Source of the DNA: Lachnospiraceae bacterium UBA935
GTDB taxonomy: Bacteria; Bacillota; Clostridia; Lachnospirales; Lachnospiraceae
Assembly (NCBI GenBank): GCA_002293525.1
Contig: DBDJ01000024.1
Coordinates: forward strand, 1 to 64,000
Direction: 5' to 3'
Length of the DNA: 64,000 bases
Notes under the pieces: model-generated
What the model was told of the DNA's origin: nothing
What the model saw: the letters and a program-made list of their open reading frames with translations, nothing else
Databases searched by the model: none
Program-made: the position numbers and the translations under genes
In this document: piece by piece, positions 18,425-27,618 of the stretch
How the letters are laid out: every line of letters starts with the position of its first letter
How positions within the stretch are numbered: position 1 is the first letter of the stretch

Positions 18425-19842
18425 AATTCGTTCACCATATCCTCTAAAGTCTTGTTATTCTTACAGCAATAATTTCTCAAAGATTCTAAAGTTTCGTCCA
18501 AAATTTTCATACCCTTTTCAATATCTGATCTTTCTATTGTCAGAGATGGCGTCAGTCTCAATGTCCAGGGTAACAAGCCGCCTAATAATAGTTTTCTATG
18601 ATAGCATTCTCTGGAAATATATGCAGCCGGCGAGAATACTCCTTTTATATTTATCTTTCTTGCCAAGAATTTACTTCCCTTGAACTCAATTGACCAAAAA
18701 AAACCGATTCCGTTAATACTCTCTATTAAATCACTGTATTTGATCTTAAGTTTTTCAAGGTATTCTATAATAAGCTGGCTTTTCGCTTCAGACTGATCAA
18801 TTATTTGCTGCTCAAGCATGACATCTATTGTCGCGGAAATAGCCGCCATTGCTACAGGATGACCAGAAAAAGTACTGCCAAGGAACCATATTTGATCCTC
18901 TAATTGCCGTGAAAGCTTTTTGCTGATTACGACGCCTGAACAAGGCACCAGAGAATTAGTCAGGCCTTTTCCAATACACATAATGTCTGGATAAATATCG
19001 TCATATAGCTGATAGCCAAACCATTTGCCCAAGCGGCCAAATCCTGTTAGCACTTCATCATCAATCCATAATATATTATATTTATGCAATAAGATATATA
19101 ATTGCGGAATGTATTCAACAGGGGGAAGTATTGCCCCAAAACCACTGACGATTTCAGTTATGCATGCGGCTATTTCCTCTGGATTTTCATGAAGTATTAT
19201 ATCTTCTGTTTTTTGAATACATTTTAATTTATAACTGCTTTTACAGTCATTATAATTGCAGCCCAATGGACAATCAGAACAAAATGGAGTCGGTATAGAA
19301 ATATAATCTTTATCTATCGGTAAATAAAATAATTCTCGGCTAATACTATTCTGCATGTTTCCATAGTAAGGAATTGACGTGGTATTTCTCGCATTTCCCG
19401 TCCATCCGTGAAAATCAACTGACTTAATCAAAATTTTATTTCTCTGTCTCAGCATTTTTGCCAGAGAAATAGATGCTTCAATAGATTCCGAACCGCTGCT
19501 GTAAAATTTGATTCTTTGGGCCCATAAATTGATTCCCGGTATCCTCTCAATTATTTTGTAAACAGCCTCAGCCCGATAATTACACAAAAATTTTTCCCAC
19601 AAAAATCCATATCTTCTAATAGCCTCACACACTCTTTCATTTATAGTTTTATTCGAATTCCCAACATTGGTTGAAACAAGCTGGCTATTAAAGTCCAAAT
19701 ATTCTCCTTCTTTATAGGTAATGATTCTATCACCTTCTGTCCGCTCAACCAGTATCGGCTGATAATCACTTTCTTTCATAAATGTATGTAGATAGTATTT
19801 TTTATCCCATTCCATATATTGCTCGACTTCATTATTCAACAT
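18421..19842 (-). CDS. Class III PLP aminotransferase with Cys-rich insertion
   Basis: PLP enzyme that aminates an aldehyde or 2-oxoacid. Signatures: SGSESIEASISLAK near residue 105, WIDDEVLTGFGRLG with the PLP-ring Asp, and the Schiff-base Lys in CIGKGLTNS. Between about residues 180 and 210 is CSDCPLGC-NYNDC, a cysteine-rich insertion that could bind metal; some taurine-pyruvate-type relatives have a shorter version. The ATG at 19842 is chosen because GGGAGG lies seven bases before it. Next to LuxC and LuxE it could turn an aldehyde into an amine; an amino acid product is equally possible. Confidence 0.82.
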   Translation of the reverse strand: MLNNEVEQYMEWDKKYYLHTFMKESDYQPILVERTEGDRIITYKEGEYLDFNSQLVSTNVGNSNKTINERVCEAIRRYGFLWEKFLCNYRAEAVYKIIERIPGINLWAQRIKFYSSGSESIEASISLAKMLRQRNKILIKSVDFHGWTGNARNTTSIPYYGNMQNSISRELFYLPIDKDYISIPTPFCSDCPLGCNYNDCKSSYKLKCIQKTEDIILHENPEEIAACITEIVSGFGAILPPVEYIPQLYILLHKYNILWIDDEVLTGFGRLGKWFGYQLYDDIYPDIMCIGKGLTNSLVPCSGVVISKKLSRQLEDQIWFLGSTFSGHPVAMAAISATIDVMLEQQIIDQSEAKSQLIIEYLEKLKIKYSDLIESINGIGFFWSIEFKGSKFLARKINIKGVFSPAAYISRECYHRKLLLGGLLPWTLRLTPSLTIERSDIEKGMKILDETLESLRNYCCKNNKTLEDMVNEL

Positions 19843-19882
19843 GGTATAGCCTCCCTCTGTGATATCTCTCATACTTCATTTA

Positions 19883-20893
19883 TTATAATCTGTCCTTACT
19901 GGTAATCTCCTGTAACCATTTCGGATAATATTTGACTGGTCGGCTGGCAAGATCAAGTTTCGCAATTTCTTCTTTAGTTAATTCCCATGAAAGTGCCCCC
20001 AGATTTTCGATAAGCTGGTTTTCACTACGTGCGCCTATTAAAACGCTGGTTACATACTCTTGCTGCCTGAGATAGTTCAAAGCAACCTGAGCCGGTGTCA
20101 CATTCCGGTAACCGGCAATTTCTTTCACTACTTTTATTATCGAAAAACCTCTTTGCTCATCGATTTTTAATATTTCTTTTTCTGGATCCGATAAGCGAAC
20201 TCCTTGTGGCGTTTCCTTTCCTTCAATATATTTCCCGCTTAGAAATCCACCTTCCAAAGGACTCCAAACAATCAGCCCCAACTTCTGATCTTGTAACAAG
20301 GGGACAATTTCTTCTTCTATGTCACGGTTTATCAAAGAATAATGTGCCTGCAGTGAAACGAATCTTTCCTTATTATAATATTCGGATTTTCCAAGAGCTT
20401 TCATGATTTGCCACGCCGCAAAGTTTGAGCATCCAATATATCTTACCTTTCCCTGCTTAACCAGGCAGTCCAGGGCAGAAATAGATTCTTCTATCGGGGT
20501 ACGCGGGTCAAATACATGCAACTGGTACAAATCAATGTAATCGGTTTTCATTCTTCTTAAGCTATCTTCACATCCTTGTATGATATGTAATTTGGATAAT
20601 CCAATATCGTTTACCCCTGATCCTGTTCTTCCTCTGACTTTCGTTGCCAGGAATACCTTTCTTCTCTTTATGCTTATTATGTTACCTAATAATTCTTCTG
20701 CCATCCCATTTGAATAAATATCCGCAGTATCAATTAGATTCACCCCGTGCTCAATACTGACATCAAACATCCTCTGGGCAAGCGCCTCATCAACACTTCC
20801 TTTATTTGTCCAACGCCCGTCCCCTCCGAATGTCATTGTTCCTAATCCGAAATGGGAAAGTTTTACTCCTGTGTCTGCCAAATAGTTATACAT
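19883..20893 (-). CDS. Aldo/keto reductase
   Basis: NADPH-dependent carbonyl reductase of the AKR superfamily, 336 residues. The barrel carries the catalytic set Asp (NLIDTADIYSNG, including Tyr), Lys (FLATKVRG) and His (YQLHVFDP). GCSNFAAWQIMKA and the cofactor region VLIGARSENQL are conserved. GAGGAG lies before the ATG. In the island it would reduce an aldehyde or ketone intermediate, perhaps from LuxC. Confidence 0.9.
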   Translation of the reverse strand: MYNYLADTGVKLSHFGLGTMTFGGDGRWTNKGSVDEALAQRMFDVSIEHGVNLIDTADIYSNGMAEELLGNIISIKRRKVFLATKVRGRTGSGVNDIGLSKLHIIQGCEDSLRRMKTDYIDLYQLHVFDPRTPIEESISALDCLVKQGKVRYIGCSNFAAWQIMKALGKSEYYNKERFVSLQAHYSLINRDIEEEIVPLLQDQKLGLIVWSPLEGGFLSGKYIEGKETPQGVRLSDPEKEILKIDEQRGFSIIKVVKEIAGYRNVTPAQVALNYLRQQEYVTSVLIGARSENQLIENLGALSWELTKEEIAKLDLASRPVKYYPKWLQEITSKDRL

Positions 20894-20906
20894 TTCATTC
20901 TCCTCT

Positions 20907-21956
20907 TTACAAATCGATTAACGGTGCTATATTACAATAACCACATGCACTGCACATTGTTCTCAGTCCATTGTTCAATGTTATACCATACAGATCATAG
21001 ATTTTTTTTTGCTTTATTGCCAAATCATACAGTCTTTTTGCTGCCGGCCTGACAGGTTCCCTGCCCATCAGCGATCTCAGATGCTCTTTTCTTTCCGGAA
21101 CCACATCTAATGGTGACAGTGTGGTAAAAACACCGTGACGGGCAAAAAAACGAACTCCCTTCAATATATCCTCATCAGATTCACCTAAGCCAATTATCAT
21201 ATTGGTACTGACTTTATTCCTACCAAATATCTGTACGGAATCCAAAATCGCTCTGATATTATCCTCATACACAAAGTCTGGGCACATCATTCTGAATATC
21301 TTAGGATTATACGCTTCTATATTTATTCTTATCTCGTTTAATCCGGACACTTTCAGCTTATCTATGTTACTTTTTTTCAATGGCGGCGGAGCTGCGCTTA
21401 TGTAAGCATTTTGTCCCCGGCATTTCTTTATTGTTTTAATAACTGCCGTTATTTCGGCGACCATCTTTTCTTCTGACCATCCTTCGGGTATTCCCGTTGT
21501 AAAGCCGATTCCGTGTAAATCAATATCTTTTAACTGCGGTATTATTTTGCTAAATAAATCCGCATTCATAAACTCTATATTATCTTTCTGAAATGATATA
21601 GGGCAAAAAGCACAATTCCTGCTACATCTCTTATATAAGTTAAATAAGGCCTGCTGAGGACTGTGCAGTAAACTTGAAGTCAAGGCAACGATTTTTATGC
21701 CATCGATCATCGTTCTCCCATTCTTAATTTCAATAATGGAATCCATATCCTCGCTAATCATATATTTTGACTTATCAGAAGTACTAAGACAGACTTTTAC
21801 AGATCTGTTCAGCTTTATAAACACCTGGCTGCTATTATACAGATTCTCTGCCGAAAAATATTGTGTCTGTTCCCGGGTGCTGATCAGGGGTGATATTTTT
21901 ATTGATGCTTCTTCTAATAATAATGCTTTTATCCATACTGCTTCGTCATTCGTCAT
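20907..21956 (-). CDS. Radical SAM protein of the biotin/lipoyl synthase-like group
   Basis: The cluster motif CSRNCAFC sits near residue 110, after a roughly 100-residue N-terminal extension that is unusual for this group. GIGFTTGIP, then NMIIGLGESDEDIL, follow the BioB/LipA core order. The C-terminus ends with CSACGYC, a likely site for an auxiliary Fe-S cluster, as in sulfur-inserting members. This may be a sulfur insertion or C-H functionalising enzyme; the substrate is unknown. It starts directly at the end of the luxE-like gene, with no spacer. Confidence 0.75.
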   Translation of the reverse strand: MTNDEAVWIKALLLEEASIKISPLISTREQTQYFSAENLYNSSQVFIKLNRSVKVCLSTSDKSKYMISEDMDSIIEIKNGRTMIDGIKIVALTSSLLHSPQQALFNLYKRCSRNCAFCPISFQKDNIEFMNADLFSKIIPQLKDIDLHGIGFTTGIPEGWSEEKMVAEITAVIKTIKKCRGQNAYISAAPPPLKKSNIDKLKVSGLNEIRINIEAYNPKIFRMMCPDFVYEDNIRAILDSVQIFGRNKVSTNMIIGLGESDEDILKGVRFFARHGVFTTLSPLDVVPERKEHLRSLMGREPVRPAAKRLYDLAIKQKKIYDLYGITLNNGLRTMCSACGYCNIAPLIDL

Positions 21957-23060
21957 TTACTTATCAATCTTCCTTTCCATCAAATCGGCTAACATATCAC
22001 CACAACCTTTGGCTTCTGATCCATTTGCCCTTTTAACTACTTTAAACAGCTGACCAGCCCTGCCGCATCGACACTTTTCTTTCTTACATAAATAGCCGAT
22101 ATCGTCAGTGATCAAAGAATTTCCCGGATAACTATGCGGCAACACATCTAAAATCTGTATGATCCCCTCTTTGCTTTCTTCTAACGGCTTAAAGGTATTA
22201 CAATCTCTTATTATCACTTTATTCCAAACAGGAACATGCTTATTTCCATACTCACAATCAATAAACATACTGTTAGATTCAGAAAATCCATACATGTCAA
22301 CAATATTGGTACCTGGCATGTCAAACACAGTCAATAACTCTTTCAGGAATTCAGACTTGCTTACTTGCATATTCTGCATTTTTTTCCACCCGCCGCCATG
22401 AGCAATATATCCATCATACTTAAGGCGAATATTATTTGCCATTAGCGGCTTGATAATATGTAGATACAGTATGGCCGTGCCTCCATAGATAAGTCCGATT
22501 TTTTTTCCCGTCTTTATACAATGTTCAAATTTATCAATAAACTCCTTCCAGTCCAGATTCTCATTATTCATGAGATAATGCTGTTCTGACGTTCCGGCAC
22601 GGTCCCCGATCAAACTATTAACTAAATTTCTGCTTATCGTCTTATCAAGGCCAGGATTCTCACCAAGACAAAAATGAATTTTTTCACGATCATTTATAAA
22701 TTGATCAAATATTTTATTTCTAGACCTATAATATCTGTCCAAAGTTATTTTATCACGATACACCATGCTGGGGCTTCCAGTTGAAGTACTGCTTGATTTT
22801 CTCACATCAACAATCTGATTTTCGGGCACAGATAATAGCTTTTTAGTTTTAAATAGTTGAATAGGTATATATGGTAAATCTTCATAACTCTTGGTTTTTT
22901 CACATGGATTGAAATTTCTGCCGATACAAAACTTTCGGTAAGTTTCACTGTTCTTATAATGAAAAATCATTTCTTCATAAAGTGCATCTATAAATAATCC
23001 CTCTGTTTTGTTATCACCATTTATAAATGGTTCATAATCTAGAATTTCATCAGCTTTCAT
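21957..23060 (-). CDS. luxE: LuxE-like acyl-protein synthetase
   Basis: Adenylate-forming enzyme of the LuxE/PaaK-like family that activates a carboxylic acid and hands the acyl group to LuxC. Visible features: SSSTSTGSPS phosphate-binding loop near residue 92, HGGGWKKM and VDMYGFSESN in the middle, and DDIGYL near the end. The Cys-rich KEKCRCGRAG stretch is typical. 367 residues matches LuxE. Overlaps leuD by ATGA. No luciferase genes are present, so light emission is not implied. Confidence 0.85.
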   Translation of the reverse strand: MKADEILDYEPFINGDNKTEGLFIDALYEEMIFHYKNSETYRKFCIGRNFNPCEKTKSYEDLPYIPIQLFKTKKLLSVPENQIVDVRKSSSTSTGSPSMVYRDKITLDRYYRSRNKIFDQFINDREKIHFCLGENPGLDKTISRNLVNSLIGDRAGTSEQHYLMNNENLDWKEFIDKFEHCIKTGKKIGLIYGGTAILYLHIIKPLMANNIRLKYDGYIAHGGGWKKMQNMQVSKSEFLKELLTVFDMPGTNIVDMYGFSESNSMFIDCEYGNKHVPVWNKVIIRDCNTFKPLEESKEGIIQILDVLPHSYPGNSLITDDIGYLCKKEKCRCGRAGQLFKVVKRANGSEAKGCGDMLADLMERKIDK

Positions 23061-23554
23061 TTCATACCTCCAGCTTTTACAAATGGAATCAACCCGCCAT
23101 GCAAAAATATCTCCAAAATATCCTTTGGGTAATCCGGTATCGTAAATGTTTCTTCTGTCATTAAATTAACGCAATATTTCTTATCAAAGTCTATCATTAT
23201 GCTGTCGCCATCTTGAAACCTGTCATATAAAGTTTTGTCTTCTATAAGCGGTAGACCGATGTTTATTGCATTGCGGTAGAATATTCTGGCAAATGATTTT
23301 GCGATAATACATGAGATGCCGGCTCCCTTGATTGCCAGCGGGGCGTTTTCTCGAGAGCTTCCACAACCAAAATTATCACCTGCCAAAAGCACGTCGCCGA
23401 CCTTACATTTAACTGTAAATTCTTCATCCAGATTAGCGAAACAATGTTCTCCTAAATATTTTAGATCTGTAGAATTACAGAACTTAGTAGGTATAATGAC
23501 ATCAGTATTAATATTATCTTCGTATTTGTGGATCTTACCTATTATTTCGATCAT
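23057..23554 (-). CDS. leuD: 3-isopropylmalate dehydratase small subunit-like
   Basis: Swivel subunit of an aconitase-family hydrolyase that pairs with the LeuC product encoded just upstream. IIPTKFC, LLAGDNFGCGSSRENAP and FARIFYRNAINIGLP are the LeuD signatures. About 165 residues, the short archaeal/clostridial type. The ATG at 23554 is chosen because AGGAGG precedes it and it overlaps the leuC stop as ATGA. Acts in isomerising an alkylmalate-type intermediate. Confidence 0.9.
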   Translation of the reverse strand: MIEIIGKIHKYEDNINTDVIIPTKFCNSTDLKYLGEHCFANLDEEFTVKCKVGDVLLAGDNFGCGSSRENAPLAIKGAGISCIIAKSFARIFYRNAINIGLPLIEDKTLYDRFQDGDSIMIDFDKKYCVNLMTEETFTIPDYPKDILEIFLHGGLIPFVKAGGMK

Positions 23555-24813
23555 AATACCTCCTCTGGAAGGCAAATCATACCCTTTACAGCCGATGCCG
23601 CTACAACAGCCGGGTTTGCCAAATAAACCTTACTCGTTTTTTCACCCATTCTGCCGACAAAATTCCTGTTACTTGTTGAAATACATGACTCTCCTTTTGC
23701 CAAAATACCATAATGGCCTCCTAGGCATGGCCCACAGTTAGGAGAAGCAATCGATGCTCCGGCATTAATAAATACTTCTAAAATCCCTTCTTTAGCCATT
23801 AATGATAATATTTTTTGAGTACCTGGGATGACAATCAGCCTGACTTTTTTGCTGACAGTTTTTCCTTTTAATATTTCTGCTGCCAGCCTCATATCCTCGA
23901 TTCCGCCGTTTGTGCATGATCCGATAAATGCTTGCTGTATTTGTATTTCATCGATATCTTTCACAGCACTTACATTTGAAGGCAAAAAGGGCATGGCAAC
24001 GATGGGTTCTATTTTGCTCACATCAATATTAATAATCTCATAATATTCATTATCTGCTCCTGCTTTAAGTTTTCTTTCCTTTTCAATCCTCATATCTAAC
24101 GCATAAAAAAAACCTTCTGTCACTTCGTCATATTCAAAAATTCCGGTTTTAGCTCCACATTCTATCGCCATATTACAAATAGTAATTCGATCGGCCATTG
24201 ATAATTTATCCGTGGTATTATCAATGAATTCTAATGCTTTGTATAAGGCCCCGGAAACTCCGATTTTGCCTATTAAATGAAGAATAATATCTTTGCCCTG
24301 TACATACTTTGAGGGAGTTCCATTTAATATCACCTTAATTGATTTGGGGATTCTAAACCATAGCTTTCCTGTTGCCATAAAAGCTGCAAGGTCAGTACTT
24401 CCAATTCCGGTAGCAAAGAGACCGGCAGCACCATATGTACATGTATGACTGTCAGCTCCTACAACTATATCTCCTGGTTTGCATAGGCCCGCTTCCATCA
24501 TGACCAGATGGCAAATACCGCCCTTACCTACCTCAAAATAGTTCTTGATCTTATTTTTTACTGAAAAATCTCGTACCATCTTTGAATACTCTGCAGTAGC
24601 GATATCTTTAGCAGGCACGAAATGATCCTGTATTACAGCCAAATTATTTCCCGAGAACAATCTGCAGTTAAGCTTCTCAAATTCCTGGATTGCCAAAGGA
24701 AACGTCGCATCAGTACCCATGCCCATGTCTACATTAGCAAATACTAACTCATCATCAGCGACTTCTTTTCCGATGTGACTATAAAAAATTTGTTTTGTTA
24801 TAGCTTTGTTCAT
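23551..24813 (-). CDS. leuC: 3-isopropylmalate dehydratase large subunit-like
   Basis: 4Fe-4S aconitase-family subunit that moves the hydroxyl group of an alkylmalate. Cluster ligands are seen in GADSHTCTYGA, IGSCTNGG and SPNCGPCLGGHYG. 420 residues corresponds to the short LeuC/HacA type shared by isopropylmalate, homoaconitate and citramalate isomerases, so the chain length accepted cannot be told. Coupled to leuD by overlap. Confidence 0.92.
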   Translation of the reverse strand: MNKAITKQIFYSHIGKEVADDELVFANVDMGMGTDATFPLAIQEFEKLNCRLFSGNNLAVIQDHFVPAKDIATAEYSKMVRDFSVKNKIKNYFEVGKGGICHLVMMEAGLCKPGDIVVGADSHTCTYGAAGLFATGIGSTDLAAFMATGKLWFRIPKSIKVILNGTPSKYVQGKDIILHLIGKIGVSGALYKALEFIDNTTDKLSMADRITICNMAIECGAKTGIFEYDEVTEGFFYALDMRIEKERKLKAGADNEYYEIINIDVSKIEPIVAMPFLPSNVSAVKDIDEIQIQQAFIGSCTNGGIEDMRLAAEILKGKTVSKKVRLIVIPGTQKILSLMAKEGILEVFINAGASIASPNCGPCLGGHYGILAKGESCISTSNRNFVGRMGEKTSKVYLANPAVVAASAVKGMICLPEEVL

Positions 24814-24821
24814 TTAATCTC

Positions 24822-26282
24822 CTAACTGTCAATTATCAAATTATGATTAACGGCTCCATATGTATCATCAAAGCATGATACCCACCTGACCAGCCTGTCG
24901 CAACTGAAAAAACCGTCCCATGGGGAACCCGGCAACATGGTGTGCATCAGTCCTACCGGAACGCACCGTTCAACCCCGCGATAGATACATTCGTTTACAA
25001 AGGAGTGCTTTTTATTTCCTTCCATTGCAATGCCCATAGTCTGGATATATTTATCAATCAATGAATAGACCTGAACTATGTCATCAACCGCAATAATACG
25101 CACTACTCTTGAAAATAGTGGCTCAGGCAGCTCCAATTTGTCTTCATTGTATAAAACTGACCATGCCGTGCTTTCATTGTTATATGTGATTCCGTCAAAT
25201 TCATTTTCTATGCGTGCGGCTATGATAGCTGGCGCATTTTCATTAGTAACTGTTTTATTCGGCAGGATATTTTCCAACACTCCCATCTGCATTGAAATTT
25301 TCTGAGCAAACTCTTTTACCGATATCTCCCCTCCTTTTTCTGCAAAAACAACATGAGGTGAAGTGCAGGCATACTGATCCCATATACTGAAATCAATTGA
25401 TGCATTTTTTATCAGGTTTTCAATATAATTCTTATTTAAGCACTCCCTCCCTATTGCAATCATTGAGTATTTGGGACCGTATATTAAATCTTCAGTCCCA
25501 TATCCCTTCTTTGTGTTCATGATTGCTCCAATAGCTTCTCTGCCTCCTCTGGCCACACGTATATTAGAATATGTTGATAACTCCTCATTGCATTCCTGAT
25601 CGTTGCTATTAAAATATATTACTGAAATACATGCCGTCAGGTCCTCTCCTTTGATCAGTTCGTCATTATTGTTCATCCATTTAATATATTTAAATGACTC
25701 AAGGAATAATGGTAGAAATAATTTGTTTTTTGATGAAACTTTAATAATGCTTGCATTTTTGGTTAATATAGCCCGCAATAAACTTATTTGTCCTATTATC
25801 AATGTGTTTCCTGACAGCCAGTGACCTGCTATACCTCTCGGCACTGCCTTGACCGCAACTGGTGTCATACTTTGTAATTTTATAAATCCGTCCAGAGCTT
25901 TACGATTGCCGAACAAATCGCTATCTAACATATTTTCTAAATAATCCTTGTCATACATTCCACACATGTACTTTAATGATAATTCTATCATTTCCTCTGA
26001 ATATTGACCGCTCTGCAAAAATATTCTCTTGGATATTTTTCGTAAAATAAAGCAAGGATCTTCCCACATTTTTCCGACTTTGTCCAAAATCCCTATAATA
26101 TCATCAATTGGCATTTCGTATACTTTCTTGCGAGATTTGTTCACAGCTTCAGCGACATCCGCCAACGAAGTAATCTCAGGTATTTGCTTTAACCCATTGG
26201 CATGATCGTTATTAACGATATCATTTAAATCAATATTCAATATATTATTATTAAATAAACTGTAAATTTTCAATTTCAACAT
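24822..26282 (-). CDS. luxC: LuxC-like acyl-CoA/acyl-protein reductase
   Basis: NADPH-dependent reductase that turns an activated acyl group into an aldehyde. The 486-residue product has the LuxC core: GIAGHWLSGNTL, then IYFNSNDQE, a glycine-rich RVARGGREAIGA, and the acyl-accepting Cys in DQYACTSPH. AAAGGA sits just before the ATG. Together with the LuxE-like protein it forms an acid-to-aldehyde module. It lies between leuA and leuC in a single operon, which ties aldehyde formation to the 2-oxoacid chain-extension enzymes. Confidence 0.88.
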   Translation of the reverse strand: MLKLKIYSLFNNNILNIDLNDIVNNDHANGLKQIPEITSLADVAEAVNKSRKKVYEMPIDDIIGILDKVGKMWEDPCFILRKISKRIFLQSGQYSEEMIELSLKYMCGMYDKDYLENMLDSDLFGNRKALDGFIKLQSMTPVAVKAVPRGIAGHWLSGNTLIIGQISLLRAILTKNASIIKVSSKNKLFLPLFLESFKYIKWMNNNDELIKGEDLTACISVIYFNSNDQECNEELSTYSNIRVARGGREAIGAIMNTKKGYGTEDLIYGPKYSMIAIGRECLNKNYIENLIKNASIDFSIWDQYACTSPHVVFAEKGGEISVKEFAQKISMQMGVLENILPNKTVTNENAPAIIAARIENEFDGITYNNESTAWSVLYNEDKLELPEPLFSRVVRIIAVDDIVQVYSLIDKYIQTMGIAMEGNKKHSFVNECIYRGVERCVPVGLMHTMLPGSPWDGFFSCDRLVRWVSCFDDTYGAVNHNLIIDS

Positions 26283-26288
26283 TCCTTT

Positions 26289-27488
26289 CTATAAAATATC
26301 TAAAAAATCTTGATCGACAATCTGCTTTTTGGTATCACATAGGATCATAAACCTTTGGTAATATTGTTCCAGATCAACCTTTTTTATGTCTATGCCAAGC
26401 TGTTGTAACTTAAAGGACAAACCGCTTTTTCCACTATGCTTCCCATAGTAGAATATATCATCTTTGAAACCTACCATAGCCGGGTCAAACAACTGATACG
26501 TCAACTTGTTTTTTAATATACCATCCTGATGTATTCCCGACTCATGAATATAACAATTTTCACCCACTATAGGATAGTTTCTTTGAACTTTTATTCCCGA
26601 TAATGTTTCAACTAATCTGCTGCATTCCCAAATCCTTTCGATATTATATTTTTTGATATTTTTGTTTGCGATGTCCAAATTCTTTATCTGTTGCAAAATC
26701 AATATCTGTTCCGTTGAGGTATTGCCAGCTCTTTCACCTAATCCGTTAACAGAAGTTCCGATTTTATTCACACCAGCGCCCAGTGCCGCTATGGAATTTG
26801 CTAAAGCTAAACCCAAATCATTATGACAGTGGATCCCTAAATAATCCAATTCATCTATATTGGTTACATAACTCATAATTTTTTTAATACATGATTCTGC
26901 TTCAAATGGCAACCAATATCCTAAAGTATCTGCTAATGTAATACTTTTTACGCCCGCATTGATGATTTCTTCCGTCAAACTGCATAAATACTCTATTTCA
27001 GTACGTGATGCATCTTCAAAACCGATTTCAACATCATCAAAATAGCGATGTGAGTAATCAATGCACATAATCACTTTCTCTAATAATTCTTTTGGTGAAA
27101 TATTTAATTTACATTGTAAATGTAACGTAGATGTCGGGATGATTAAACCTATTTTTCTTTTTGAGGAGTATTTCATTGTACTATAGGCTAATTTAATATC
27201 TTCTTTTTTTAAGCGACTCAAACCAAGGATATAGTTCTTATCAATGATTTTACATATTTCACTCATTATTTTCGATTCTGTGACGGATACTGCCGGAAAG
27301 CCAGCATCAATAGAATCATCCTCGGTAAGAATATCTGATATTATCTTTGCAATTTCTACTTTTTCATTCAGTCCGAAGCTAACTGATGGTGCTTGCTCTC
27401 CGTCTCTTAAGGTTGTATCTTCGATTATTATTTTATCCTTGACTAATTTAATCATCTCCTTTAATCTTGACTTATAAAATTCTAACAT
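26289..27488 (-). CDS. leuA: 2-isopropylmalate/homocitrate/citramalate synthase family, no regulatory domain
   Basis: Condenses acetyl-CoA with a 2-oxoacid, the first chain-extension step. DTTLRDGEQAP carries the catalytic Arg-Asp, HCHNDLGLAL binds metal and GLGERAGNTSTEQ is the family signature. YGKHSGKSGL begins the subdomain after the barrel, and the protein ends at about 399 residues, so the feedback (LeuA dimer) domain is absent. Start is uncertain: the first ATG (27488) has no clear ribosome site; a second (27455) has GGAG directly abutting. First gene of the minus-strand island operon. Confidence 0.87.
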   Translation of the reverse strand: MLEFYKSRLKEMIKLVKDKIIIEDTTLRDGEQAPSVSFGLNEKVEIAKIISDILTEDDSIDAGFPAVSVTESKIMSEICKIIDKNYILGLSRLKKEDIKLAYSTMKYSSKRKIGLIIPTSTLHLQCKLNISPKELLEKVIMCIDYSHRYFDDVEIGFEDASRTEIEYLCSLTEEIINAGVKSITLADTLGYWLPFEAESCIKKIMSYVTNIDELDYLGIHCHNDLGLALANSIAALGAGVNKIGTSVNGLGERAGNTSTEQILILQQIKNLDIANKNIKKYNIERIWECSRLVETLSGIKVQRNYPIVGENCYIHESGIHQDGILKNKLTYQLFDPAMVGFKDDIFYYGKHSGKSGLSFKLQQLGIDIKKVDLEQYYQRFMILCDTKKQIVDQDFLDIL

Positions 27489-27510
27489 AAATAACTAGAG
27501 TTTTGTTTAT

Positions 27511-27575
27511 CTGCCATAGTTTGTTCTTTTAATGCCATAATCTGTTCTTTTCCCCTAAAACAAATGAGTTATAAT
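27511..27575 (+). promoter_or_regulatory. Predicted LytTR operator-promoter for the O-methyltransferase
   Basis: Two tandem 21-bp units (27511-27531 and 27532-27552) fit CTGYYATAnTYYGTT followed by a T-run. After 17 bp comes TATAAT (27570-27575). There is no good -35 box; the second unit occupies that place. The same layout is found at 30722-30658 on the other strand. The region also lies upstream of the divergent leuA operon and may serve it too. Confidence 0.7.
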
Positions 27576-27618
27576 AATTTATGACATATGACAACATTAA
27601 TAAAAGGAGCGAACCTTG

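Noticed and set aside
21957..26282. Bioluminescence operon
   Set aside because: luxC and luxE homologs are present, but there is no luciferase (luxA, luxB) or luxD in the window, and the host is probably an anaerobe.
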